A DNA stretch of 44,807 bases, taken from an uncultured Bacteroidota bacterium. Its GTDB lineage: Bacteria > Bacteroidota > Bacteroidia > Bacteroidales > F082. Position numbers and translations under genes: made by a program. Within the stretch, counting starts at the first letter, position 1, and every line of letters begins with the position of its first letter. Location: NCBI GenBank assembly GCA_913009685.1, contig CAJVXP010000018.1, positions 1 to 44,807 of the forward strand, given 5' to 3'. The notes beneath the pieces were generated by a model, which saw only the letters and a list, made by a program, of their open reading frames with translations, did not search any database and was not told where the DNA came from. This document shows, piece by piece, positions 16,347-24,766 of this stretch.

Positions 16347-17540
16347 ATGAAAATTATAGTATTGAATTGTGGTAGCTCATCCATAAAATATGAGCTGGTA
16401 AACATGCCTTCCAAAGAAGTTCTGGCAAAAGGAATTGTCGAAAAAATCGGCCTTAAGGGAAGTGTTATTAAACATAGTCGTAATGATGACCCGGTGAAAG
16501 AAATCGAAGGTGAAATACTGGATCACCAGCAGGGAATTGAATACCTGCTCGGCGTTTTAATCAGTAAAGAATACGGCAGCCTTAAAAACATGGAAGAAAT
16601 TACTGCTGTGGGGCACCGCGTTGTACACGGCGCAGAAGAATTCAGTGGCAGCGTACTAATTACTGACGAAGTGATTGGCGCACTGGAACGCTCTTCCGAA
16701 TTGGCTCCCCTACACAATCCACCCAACCTGAAAGGTATTTATGCCATGAAACAGCTGCTGCCCGAAGTGCCTCAGGTAGGTGTTTTCGACACGGCTTTTC
16801 ACCAAACCATGCCGCCTCATGTTTTTCTGTATGGTATTCCTTATGTTCTTTATGAAAAGTACAAAGTTCGTCGTTACGGTTTTCACGGAACCAGCCACGA
16901 CTACGTTTCGCACAGAGCCTGTGAAATGCTGAATATTGATTACAACAAACCAAAAATTATTAGTTGCCACTTGGGCAACGGGGCATCGGTAGATGCTATA
17001 AAAGATGGAAAATCTTATGATACTTCCATGGGAATGACTCCTACCGAAGGTTTGATAATGGGGACCCGTTCGGGAGACCTTGACCCCGGGGCACTGCTGT
17101 TTATTGCCGAAAAAGAAAAAACAACTGTTGCTTATACCCGGACGCTGTTGAACAAATTTTCAGGAATGATAGGGATTTCCGGTGTTTCTTCCGATATGCG
17201 CAATATCGAAGAAGCCGCTGCTCAGGGCAATGAACGTGCAAAAATTGCATTGGAGATGTTTGCTTATCGCGTGAAAAAATATATCGGTTCGTATGCCGCA
17301 GCGCTGGGTGGTGTGGATATCCTTATTTTTACGGGCGGAATCGGTGAAAACGATACGGAAACCCGGAGGAAAATCCTTACGAACATGGAATTTCTCGGAA
17401 TCGAGTTAAATGAGAAAATGATGAATAAACGCGGACAGGAAATAGTCCTCTCCACTAAAAACTCAAAAGTGAAAGTGTTGGTTATTCCTACCGAGGAGGA
17501 GCTGATGATTGCTGCCGACACTTACGAATTGGTAAAATAA
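16347..17540 (+). CDS. ackA: Acetate kinase
   Basis: AckA converts acetyl phosphate and ADP into acetate and ATP. The 397-residue ASKHA-fold kinase has all family motifs: NCGSSSIKYEL (7-17), VGHRVVHG, FDTAFHQTMP, RRYGFHGTSHDYVS, CHLGNGASV, GTRSGDLDPG and FTGGIGEND. Length is normal. It is the last gene of the pta unit, 17 bases after the dehydrogenase-like gene, and a strong hairpin terminator follows 18 bases after its stop. Confidence 0.96.
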   Translation: MKIIVLNCGSSSIKYELVNMPSKEVLAKGIVEKIGLKGSVIKHSRNDDPVKEIEGEILDHQQGIEYLLGVLISKEYGSLKNMEEITAVGHRVVHGAEEFSGSVLITDEVIGALERSSELAPLHNPPNLKGIYAMKQLLPEVPQVGVFDTAFHQTMPPHVFLYGIPYVLYEKYKVRRYGFHGTSHDYVSHRACEMLNIDYNKPKIISCHLGNGASVDAIKDGKSYDTSMGMTPTEGLIMGTRSGDLDPGALLFIAEKEKTTVAYTRTLLNKFSGMIGISGVSSDMRNIEEAAAQGNERAKIALEMFAYRVKKYIGSYAAALGGVDILIFTGGIGENDTETRRKILTNMEFLGIELNEKMMNKRGQEIVLSTKNSKVKVLVIPTEEELMIAADTYELVK

Positions 17541-17558
17541 TGTTTGTCAGTAAAAAAG

Positions 17559-17591
17559 AATAGCCTGCTGGAAAATCCGGCAGGCTATTTT
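17559..17591. terminator. Bidirectional rho-independent terminator between ackA and yebC
   Basis: AATAGCCTGCTGG (17559-17571) and CCGGCAGGCTATT (17577-17589) pair over 13 bases with one G-U, around a 5-base AAAAT loop. A short T-run follows on the plus strand and an A-rich stretch precedes it (T-run on the minus strand). It ends the pta operon and also lies just past the yebC stop. Confidence 0.85.
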
Positions 17592-17609
17592 AGGATTAAA
17601 ACGGCAGGA

Positions 17610-18353
17610 CTACATATTTTCCATCATTTCATCGGTCATTTCCAAATTATGAAAAACCTTTTGTACGTCATCGTCATCTTCAAACAGGTCTATAACTTTC
17701 ATGATTTTCAGGGCATCCTCTAAAGGCAACGTCTTGGTGTCATTTGGAATACGCTGTAATTCGGCAGTCTCGGGTTCAATGCCCAAATCTTCAAGCTTTT
17801 TCATCATAGTGCCAAAATCCTCCTTGGAAGTGGTCACATTAAAGAACCCCTCCTCGTCCAACTCAATATCCTCCGCTCCGGCATCGATCAATTCCATTTC
17901 AAACTCCTCCAAATCCAAATCGCCTTTAGGAATGACAAAAACCCCTTTGTGGTCAAACAAATAGCTCAAAGAACCGTTGGTACCAAGGCTGCCACTGAAT
18001 TTATTAAAAATAGCACGTATGTTAGAGACTGTTCTTTGCAGGTTGTCGGTTGTACACTCGAGGTAAACGGCAATTCCGTGAGAAAGATAGCCTTCATAAA
18101 TAACTTCGGAAAAACTTGCTCCGTCCTTGTCTTTTCCCTTGCTGATGGCTCTTTCGATATTATCTTTGGGCATACTTTGCCCTTTGGCATTAGCAATAGC
18201 CATTCGTAACCGCGGATTCCCATCCGGGTCAGCCCCTCCCTCTTTCACGGCAACAGTTATCTCCTTGATGAGTTTTGAAAAAATCTTGGAGCGTTTGGCA
18301 TCCAGCGCTCCTTTCTTCCTTTTTATGGTTGACCATTTACTGTGTCCGGACAT
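17610..18353 (-). CDS. yebC: YebC/PmpR family protein (TACO1-like)
   Basis: The 247-residue protein has the invariant YebC start MSGHSKWSTIKRKKGALDAK, followed by SKIFSKLIKEI, RLRMAIANAKGQSMPKDNIERAI and the acidic middle domain (EDIELDEEGFFNV). YebC was long annotated as a DNA-binding regulator; recent work ties several members to translation, easing ribosome stalling at proline-rich stretches as the mitochondrial TACO1 does. Which role applies here is not visible. The gene is monocistronic: a terminator lies beyond its stop and a promoter box (18391-18398) lies ahead of it. Confidence 0.95.
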   Translation of the reverse strand: MSGHSKWSTIKRKKGALDAKRSKIFSKLIKEITVAVKEGGADPDGNPRLRMAIANAKGQSMPKDNIERAISKGKDKDGASFSEVIYEGYLSHGIAVYLECTTDNLQRTVSNIRAIFNKFSGSLGTNGSLSYLFDHKGVFVIPKGDLDLEEFEMELIDAGAEDIELDEEGFFNVTTSKEDFGTMMKKLEDLGIEPETAELQRIPNDTKTLPLEDALKIMKVIDLFEDDDDVQKVFHNLEMTDEMMENM

Positions 18354-18390
18354 AAAATATTCTTATTTTTAATTTTCAGAATTTGCATGG

Positions 18391-18398
18391 CAAAAATA
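18391..18398 (-). promoter_or_regulatory. Bacteroidota -7 promoter box (TATTTTTG) for yebC
   Basis: The minus strand reads TATTTTTG, a perfect TAnnTTTG box 37 bases ahead of the yebC ATG. No standard -33 element was recognised. Confidence 0.45.
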
Positions 18399-18460
18399 AG
18401 AAAATTCATCGGAAAAGGAAAATTCTGCCTAAAATCTAACCCGGATAAGCCGGAAGAACC

Positions 18461-18521
18461 AAATCTCAAAAAACAGATCTCAAATAAATCCAAAATTTTA
18501 AATTCTAAATCCAAAATAAAG
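18461..18521. repeat. Degenerate AT-rich tandem repeat
   Basis: The stretch is built from imperfect copies of a short A-rich word with C at intervals (AAATCTC, AAATAAATCC, AAATTCTAAATCC). Such words recur between genes in many Bacteroidota. It lies between the GIN/barrel gene and yebC and does not look coding in either direction. Confidence 0.4.
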
Positions 18522-18547
18522 TTCCCTATACATTTTTCAAACGTACT

Positions 18548-20158
18548 TTACCAACCCGACATGGTGATTCCGGCAGCCCATTGATGCAGTGCAGGCCCCT
18601 GTCCTTTTTGGAACATTTCGTTTAAAGCAAAGTTAGCATAAAGCGAAATAATACCGTACCCGATACGGAAAGTGGCATCAAAACGAAACGGCTGCAAATT
18701 GAAACTATTCATATTTTTTACAATATTATGATCCGTACGGTTGGGTGTAGTGTAATAACCGGGTAATTGTGTCCCGGATGCAGGATCTTCCAGATAATAT
18801 TGTTTGTTTGCTTCGTTAAAATAAATTTTGGTATGTGTGCCAAGCCGTGCATTAATCAGCATCCCTACACCGACGAAAAACCTGCGGCTGCGCCTTATAT
18901 TGTTAGTCTGAAATTCAAAAATTACCGGAACGGTGAGATAAAACAGGGATAGTTTTGTTTTCCGGACATTTACACCACGCATATAAAAGCCACGCAATTC
19001 ATTGCTGTCAGGGGATAAATAAGTAGGGTTTGTAAAGCAGTAATCATTAAAACTAAAACCAATTCCTGTAATCATTCCAATAGTTTTGGCCTTGTTGAAA
19101 GCAATATTTTGTTCGTAAAGATTCAGATTCACATTAACGGATTTCTCATAACGCAGATTCAGATAGTCGTAGGCTTTACCGAACCGGGTATCAAAATGAG
19201 GTGTAAGATAGCCGTTTATCCCTATTTCAATGCCTCCCCAGTGTCCGTTAAACTTAGGCCTGGCCGCTTTGGTACGTTTCCATTTCACATCACCATTATC
19301 ATCCACTACGAGGGTGTGCCCACCGACAGATATTTTCGTGGTATCTCCATCTACAACCAGCAAATGGACAGACCCCACATTTACGCGTGTGGTATCACTC
19401 CAATTCCGCGCACTGACCGGATTGCCGTAAACCACAACCCTGGCATGCTCTCCGGGCTTCTGCACCTGAATGGTTTTTTGTGAAGAATTCACCAGTTTCA
19501 CACTCGCTGCTGTCGAAACATCTTTGCTTAAAAATTTTTGTGCATTTACACGAATATCGGCTGCACCGCTGGCCCTGGCAAAAACCGAATCGGCAATTAG
19601 ACGACCGGTTTTAATATCAGCAGCGCCACTGGCAACAGCAGTAAGTTTCTTTGTGTGTCCGGAGAGAAAAACATCTGCAGCACCGGAAGCATGTGTATTT
19701 ACCTCCTGGAAATTCAGTATCAGGTTCACGTTGGAAGCACCGCTTGCAGTAATCTTAAACATTTGTCCACTCAGCGTATCGGCACTTTTCAACACCGATG
19801 CTCCGGAAGCTCGTACCGCTGTGAGTGACGGAACAGTAACGTAAAATTTAAGTATAGAGGGGCTAATATTGGCGTAAGAAAAGTCCAGCACCTTGTTTTT
19901 AACTGAAACCTGTATGGCATTCAAAATATTCTCGTCGGTCTTAATCACCACACTGTAAGGGGCGCTTCCCTTTGTTAAAATGATAATGTTATCGGCAGCC
20001 CCGGCACGAATCTGGTCAAATACCGGCATAATCTCCGTGCTTTTCACCATACGTCCGTTTCCCCTGATACGTCTTAAATTTCGCTGGCTGAAAACCTGTC
20101 CTGCCGAAAGCAGCATAACAGCTACTACCACTAATGAAGCTAATGTAAACTTTTTCAT
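18548..20158 (-). CDS. GIN-domain (DUF2807) protein fused to an outer-membrane beta-barrel
   Basis: This 536-residue protein begins with a signal peptide (cleavage around residue 24, AGQVFS). Residues of about 45-225 form a right-handed beta-helix GIN/DUF2807 domain, with the tell-tale repeated ASGAS/ASGAAD turns (at least five copies). After a linker, residues of about 305-536 resemble a PorT-like outer-membrane beta-barrel: alternating aromatic strands and a final Trp typical of barrel ends. Predicted place is the outer membrane, with the beta-helix on one side. The function is unknown; GIN domains are often called putative adhesins without proof. It has its own promoter box (20205-20212), divergent from the RelA/SpoT homologue. 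Confidence 0.8.
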   Translation of the reverse strand: MKKFTLASLVVVAVMLLSAGQVFSQRNLRRIRGNGRMVKSTEIMPVFDQIRAGAADNIIILTKGSAPYSVVIKTDENILNAIQVSVKNKVLDFSYANISPSILKFYVTVPSLTAVRASGASVLKSADTLSGQMFKITASGASNVNLILNFQEVNTHASGAADVFLSGHTKKLTAVASGAADIKTGRLIADSVFARASGAADIRVNAQKFLSKDVSTAASVKLVNSSQKTIQVQKPGEHARVVVYGNPVSARNWSDTTRVNVGSVHLLVVDGDTTKISVGGHTLVVDDNGDVKWKRTKAARPKFNGHWGGIEIGINGYLTPHFDTRFGKAYDYLNLRYEKSVNVNLNLYEQNIAFNKAKTIGMITGIGFSFNDYCFTNPTYLSPDSNELRGFYMRGVNVRKTKLSLFYLTVPVIFEFQTNNIRRSRRFFVGVGMLINARLGTHTKIYFNEANKQYYLEDPASGTQLPGYYTTPNRTDHNIVKNMNSFNLQPFRFDATFRIGYGIISLYANFALNEMFQKGQGPALHQWAAGITMSGW

Positions 20159-20204
20159 AATGAATTCTTCCTGTTGTTTGTCAGTGAGACGGATAAAACA
20201 GGAA

Positions 20205-20212
20205 CAAAGTTA
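20205..20212 (-). promoter_or_regulatory. Bacteroidota -7 promoter box (TAACTTTG) for the GIN/barrel gene
   Basis: The minus strand reads TAACTTTG, a perfect TAnnTTTG box about 46 bases ahead of the ATG at 20158. A TTG lies 10 bases upstream of the box, which is closer than the usual 19-21 base spacing. Confidence 0.45.
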
Positions 20213-20386
20213 CAACTGTTGGCAATTTCTGCCGGATAACGGTACAAAACCCTGTAAATGGCATTTTTCCGCCGGTAGGAGCATAAAAAATCCGGCATTT
20301 TCCATATCATAACAGCAACAATGAGTCCTCTCCGAAATATTTTCTTAACAAAGGCTGCCGGGGATATGGTCATCGCAAAAAAACAT

Positions 20387-20394
20387 TAATTTTG
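20387..20394 (+). promoter_or_regulatory. Bacteroidota -7 promoter box (TAATTTTG) for the RelA/SpoT gene
   Basis: TAATTTTG is a perfect TAnnTTTG box, 24 bases ahead of the ATG at 20419. It leaves a leader of under 20 bases. Confidence 0.5.
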
Positions 20395-20418
20395 TTGATT
20401 CCGATTTGAAATGGATTA

Positions 20419-22629
20419 ATGAAGAAATTAACATCAGGGGAAGAGAGGCAGGAAATTCTGCGCCAGTACCGGCATCTGATAGAGGCCTGGACCACCCGTA
20501 AGGAGACCAAAGACCTTTGGGATGTGCGGAAAGCTTTTCGCATGGCAGCCGATGCTCATAAAGATATGCGTCGTAAGTCGGGAGAGCCTTTTATTTTGCA
20601 TCCTCTTGCTGTAGCTACGATTGCTGCCGGCGAAATGGGACTGGGACGTACTTCTATTATTTCGGCTTTACTGCACGACACGGTGGAAGATACCGACCTC
20701 ACGCTGGAGGATGTGGAAAAAATGTTTGGCCATAAAGTTTCCCGCATTATTGACGGGCTTACCAAGATTGATGAAATTTCCGACAATAATTCAACTGCCC
20801 AGTCGGCTACATTAAAGAAAATCATTTTCACCTTGTCAGACGATATGCGCGTAATACTTATTAAACTGGCCGACCGCCTGCACAATATGCGCACCATGAA
20901 TGTCATGGCTTATGACAAACAGCTCCGTATTGCTTCGGAAACACTTTATATTTATGCCCCATTGGCTTATCGCCTGGGGTTTTTTTCTATTAAAAGCGAA
21001 CTCGAAGAACTCTCGTTCAAATATTCCCAGCCCGAACTTTATGAGGACATCAAACATGAAATTGAGCAGAGCAGGTCCGGCCGGAATGCTTATATGGACG
21101 ATTTCATGAAGCCAATCCGCACATCGCTTAAGCACAAAGGGCTGAAGTTCCAGTTGTTGATAAACGAAAAAACCACTTATTCTGTATGGCAAAAAATGCG
21201 CCGGCTGGAATTACCTTTCGATCAGATATATAACACATTTAGTCTGGACATCATTGTGGATACCGAAACCCAAAATGAAAGTCTGGAATGCTGGGCTGTT
21301 TATTCTGCATTATCGGCAATCTACAAACCTAACAACAAAAGGCTGCTCGACTGGATGAGTACGCCCAAAGCAAATGGTTACGAAGCTATTCACACCACTG
21401 TAATGGGGCCTCAGGGCCGATGGGTAGCTGTACATATCCGTAGCAAACGTATGCAGGAAATTGCCCAAAAAGGATACGCAGCCTACCTAAAATACAAAAC
21501 AAAATCTTCATCCCCCGGGACTCTGGACGTGTGGTTAAATAAAACCCGCGAACTACTGCTGGAAAACGACAACGATGAAGAATCTATCAGTTTTATCGAT
21601 GACTTTAAGCAAAATCTCTTGTCCGATGAAATTTATGTGTTTACTCCAAAAGGAGATATGATAACTCTTCCAAAAGGAGCAACGGTACTGGATTTTGCCT
21701 ATTCGATTCATAGCGACCTGGGAAACAGAGCAATCGGAGCGAATGTAAACCGGCGTGTGGTTACCATTGACCATAAGTTAAGAAGCGGAGACCAGGTTGA
21801 GGTAATTACTTCAAAAATCATGGAGCCACAAGAAGACTGGTTTAAAATAGTGGTTACCGCAAGAGCCAAAACAAAAATAAAAAATGCACTAAAAAACAAA
21901 CGAAAAGCGTATAAAAAAGAGGGTGAACAGAAATTAAAAACCCTTTTTGAGCAACTTAAAATTGAATTCACGGGGCAGAATGTGCAAAAAGTAATGAAAG
22001 AGTCACAGGTAAGCGGACCCATTGATTTTTATTACTTTTTGGCCACCGGGAAAATAGGACCGGAGGAGATTAAAAGAAGCCTGATACCTAATGAAGACCG
22101 TACCGGATGGCTAAGAAGTTTACGCATTCCTTTCATCGGTAAGCAGGCAAAAACAGCGCTACCCGAAACAGGCAATGTATCAGCGCTTTCACAGTCGGCT
22201 GTTTTCGGGGATCAAAAAGAGCATGTTATTTCCGGGTGCTGCCACCCTATTTCCGGTGATAATGTGATTGTATTACAACTTCCCAACGGCAGAACCGAAG
22301 TACATCGCACCGATTGCGAAAAAGCAATCCAGCTCATGTCGGTTTATGGTCGCAACATACTGAAATCAAAATGGAAACCTCCGGAAGGAAAAACTTATCT
22401 CGCAAGTATACATATTACGGCCAAGGACGTCCCCGGCTTGTTAAACATGGTTACTGATATGATCTCCATAAAATTCCATTTAGACATGAATGCCATCAAC
22501 ATGCATTCACATGAAGGTCTCGTTTTGATGGATATAAAAATCTTTGTTCCCAGTGTGGCAATATTGAAAAAGCTCATGGGAAACCTCTCCAAAACAGACC
22601 ATATTATCAAAGTTGTACGGACATTTTAG
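20419..22629 (+). CDS. Long RelA/SpoT homologue, hydrolase-intact, synthetase probably inactive
   Basis: The 736-residue protein has the full RSH layout: HD hydrolase (about 35-190), synthetase domain (about 240-360), TGS (about 405-466), Zn-finger/RIS region with SGCCHPISGD and HRTDC, and a C-terminal ACT. The hydrolase residues are all present: His61, HDTVEDT (His86, Asp87, Glu90, Asp91) and LADRLHN (Asp152, Asn156). In the synthetase domain key residues are changed relative to active Rel: RPK reads NEK (Arg to Asn249), YD reads YN (Asp to Asn272, the D264 position of streptococcal Rel), KDYI reads LDWM (Leu310), and ExQIRT reads AVHIRS (Ala337 and His339, the E323/Q325 positions). GYEAIHTT with Tyr321 remains. 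It is predicted to degrade (p)ppGpp, not make it. Confidence 0.92.
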   Translation: MKKLTSGEERQEILRQYRHLIEAWTTRKETKDLWDVRKAFRMAADAHKDMRRKSGEPFILHPLAVATIAAGEMGLGRTSIISALLHDTVEDTDLTLEDVEKMFGHKVSRIIDGLTKIDEISDNNSTAQSATLKKIIFTLSDDMRVILIKLADRLHNMRTMNVMAYDKQLRIASETLYIYAPLAYRLGFFSIKSELEELSFKYSQPELYEDIKHEIEQSRSGRNAYMDDFMKPIRTSLKHKGLKFQLLINEKTTYSVWQKMRRLELPFDQIYNTFSLDIIVDTETQNESLECWAVYSALSAIYKPNNKRLLDWMSTPKANGYEAIHTTVMGPQGRWVAVHIRSKRMQEIAQKGYAAYLKYKTKSSSPGTLDVWLNKTRELLLENDNDEESISFIDDFKQNLLSDEIYVFTPKGDMITLPKGATVLDFAYSIHSDLGNRAIGANVNRRVVTIDHKLRSGDQVEVITSKIMEPQEDWFKIVVTARAKTKIKNALKNKRKAYKKEGEQKLKTLFEQLKIEFTGQNVQKVMKESQVSGPIDFYYFLATGKIGPEEIKRSLIPNEDRTGWLRSLRIPFIGKQAKTALPETGNVSALSQSAVFGDQKEHVISGCCHPISGDNVIVLQLPNGRTEVHRTDCEKAIQLMSVYGRNILKSKWKPPEGKTYLASIHITAKDVPGLLNMVTDMISIKFHLDMNAINMHSHEGLVLMDIKIFVPSVAILKKLMGNLSKTDHIIKVVRTF

Positions 22630-22833
22630 AAAAGGCAAAAGGATAAAGGTATAATATGGTTGACCGTTTTCACTTACTCATTCACCTCCTGAGTTTTTAA
22701 TTTTAAAGCGATACATGATATAACAGAATCTCCCATTAATCTCAAAAGCTGAATATAAAAAATATAATTTCTATTTAAACCACTTAAATATAATTTGTTT
22801 ATTTTTACACCGCAAAACTTTATCATTTGGAAC

Positions 22834-23307
22834 ATGAAACAGGAAACGAAAAAAGATACTTTTGAAAAAGTAAAAAAAGTTTTTACGGAATATCTTGATT
22901 CCAGAGGTCACCGAAAAACCCCGGAGCGCTACACCATTCTAAAAGAAATTTATGCTACAGACGGCCATTTTGATATTGAGACGTTGTATATTCGCATGAA
23001 GAACAACAAATACCGTGTGAGCCGGGCTACATTATACAACACTATTGAGTTGTTGCTGGACTGCAATCTGGTAACAAAGCATCAATTTGGAAATAATTGT
23101 GCTCAGTTTGAGCGCTCCTTCAAATACAAACAACACGATCATTTTGTTTGCATGGAAGACGGCTCTGTATTGGAATTCTGCGATCCCCGTATCCACGAAA
23201 TTCAGAAATCAGTGGAAGAGCTGCTGGGGGTAAAGGTAGCTTACCACTCGCTTACCTTTTACGGCAGATGCCCTGACACTTCGAAAGAACAGACACCAAA
23301 ACAGTAA
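22834..23307 (+). CDS. Fur family transcriptional regulator
   Basis: A 157-residue metalloregulator-type protein with an N-terminal winged helix ([15 protein letters not shown], then [18 protein letters not shown]) and the dimerisation domain with the metal-site word HDHFVC. The usual structural zinc knuckle CxxC reads CMED, and the C-terminal pair is reduced to one Cys (GRCPD), so the Cys4 zinc site looks incomplete. I start it at ATG 22834; the frame opens 13 codons earlier, but that part is not family-like. A near-consensus box, TATAATTTG, ends at 22797. The metal sensed (Fe, Zn or peroxide response) cannot be told. It precedes purA by 91 bases, an order often seen in Bacteroidota. The 165 bases between the rel stop and the frame opening hold nothing else I recognise. 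Confidence 0.88.
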   Translation: MKQETKKDTFEKVKKVFTEYLDSRGHRKTPERYTILKEIYATDGHFDIETLYIRMKNNKYRVSRATLYNTIELLLDCNLVTKHQFGNNCAQFERSFKYKQHDHFVCMEDGSVLEFCDPRIHEIQKSVEELLGVKVAYHSLTFYGRCPDTSKEQTPKQ

Positions 23308-23339
23308 CATCTTTTATCGCTTTTTTCACAAAGACTCCT

Positions 23340-23347
23340 TATTTTTG
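23340..23347 (+). promoter_or_regulatory. Bacteroidota -7 promoter box (TATTTTTG) for purA
   Basis: TATTTTTG is a perfect TAnnTTTG box about 52 bases ahead of the purA ATG. It suggests purA has its own promoter rather than depending only on the Fur-family gene upstream. Confidence 0.45.
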
Positions 23348-23398
23348 TGGCAAAATAGCATGCTCTTATTTCATTCAGGGTATTTTAATCAGATATAA

Positions 23399-24694
23399 AT
23401 GAAAACAAAAACAGATGTTCTTCTCGGCCTGCAATGGGGTGACGAAGGAAAAGGAAAAATTGTGGATGTCCTAACGCCGTCTTACGATATCGTTGCCCGC
23501 TTTCAGGGTGGTCCTAACGCCGGTCATACCATAGAATTTGGCCATAAAAAATTTGTTTTGCACACAATTCCATCCGGAATTTTTAACCGCAGAGCCATTA
23601 ATGTCATTGGAAACGGCGTTTTGATTGACCCTTTTGTTTTTGACCGGGAAATCGACTCATTGAGTTCATCGGGGGTTGACATAACCGCAAATGTACTTAT
23701 TTCCCGAAAAGCACATCTGATTCTGCCCACACATCGTTTGCTGGATGCCGTTTACGAAAAAGCCATGGGTAAAGAAAAAATCGGCTCAACTCTTAAAGGT
23801 ATTGGCCCGGCATACACCGACAAAACAGCGAGAAAAGGCTTACGCGTGGGAGACCTTGACCTGCCGGATTTTGACAAACGCTACCGGAAAGTTCGTAGCC
23901 AGCATCTGAAACTTATTTCTTTGTACGATGTTGATTTTAAAAATATCGAAATCGAAGGAATGTCTTTTGAAATCTATGAAAAACGTTGGCTTGAAAAACT
24001 AAAAAGACTTCAGCAATTCAAAAAAACAGACAGCGAATACTATTTAAACGAAGCCCTGGCACAAGGCAAAAAAATTCTGGCTGAAGGGGCACAGGGCACC
24101 ATGCTGGATGTGGATTTTGGCGCCTATCCTTTCGTAACATCGTCCAGCACAACTACTGCCGGAGTTTGCAGCGGACTGGGCATTCCACCATCAAAAGTCG
24201 GAGAAGTTTTTGGTATTTTCAAAGCTTACTGCACCCGCGTAGGCAGCGGTCCTTTCCCCACTGAACTCTTTGATGAAACAGGGGAAAAACTCCGGGAGAA
24301 AGGCCAGGAGTTTGGGGCTACCACCGGACGCCCGCGACGTTGCGGTTGGCTCGACCTGCCCGCTCTGAAATATGCCATCATGCTCAACGGTGTTACAGAA
24401 TTAAAAATGATGAAAGCAGATGTGCTCTCCGGGTTTCCGGAAATAAAAATTGCCACCCATTACAAAATTAACGGACAACTTACTGAAAAAGTTCCGTTTG
24501 GTGCAGAGAAAGAAAATACAGAAGTGGTGTATAAAACCTTTGAAGGTTGGAATGAGAGCTTAGAGGAAATGACTGATTTTGACAATCTGCCCAAACAACT
24601 GAAAACCTATATACAGTTTATTGAAAGCGAGGTGGAAATTCCCATCCGGCTGGTTTCGGTAGGCCCAAACCGCAAAGAAACCATCATTAGATAA
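23399..24694 (+). CDS. purA: Adenylosuccinate synthetase
   Basis: PurA joins IMP and aspartate with GTP to give adenylosuccinate, the first committed step to AMP. The 431-residue protein has the phosphate loop LQWGDEGKGKIVD (11-23), FQGGPNAGHTI, the IGSTLKGIGPAYTDK segment, EGAQGTMLDVDFGAYPFVT and the C-terminal TTGRPRRCGWLDL. Length and motifs are normal. It is convergent with the endonuclease/phosphatase gene; the 72-base gap shows no clear terminator. Confidence 0.96.
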   Translation: MKTKTDVLLGLQWGDEGKGKIVDVLTPSYDIVARFQGGPNAGHTIEFGHKKFVLHTIPSGIFNRRAINVIGNGVLIDPFVFDREIDSLSSSGVDITANVLISRKAHLILPTHRLLDAVYEKAMGKEKIGSTLKGIGPAYTDKTARKGLRVGDLDLPDFDKRYRKVRSQHLKLISLYDVDFKNIEIEGMSFEIYEKRWLEKLKRLQQFKKTDSEYYLNEALAQGKKILAEGAQGTMLDVDFGAYPFVTSSSTTTAGVCSGLGIPPSKVGEVFGIFKAYCTRVGSGPFPTELFDETGEKLREKGQEFGATTGRPRRCGWLDLPALKYAIMLNGVTELKMMKADVLSGFPEIKIATHYKINGQLTEKVPFGAEKENTEVVYKTFEGWNESLEEMTDFDNLPKQLKTYIQFIESEVEIPIRLVSVGPNRKETIIR

Positions 24695-24766
24695 ATTTTT
24701 AAATCATCGGTTCGTGAATCGATATTCGAAATTCAGCCTGAAGAAAGCTTCAATAGGAATCCGGCT

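Noticed and set aside
18323..18514. A 63-codon minus-strand frame between yebC and the GIN gene
   Set aside because: It translates the degenerate AT-rich repeat and overlaps the yebC start; such frames are typical of that repeat type.
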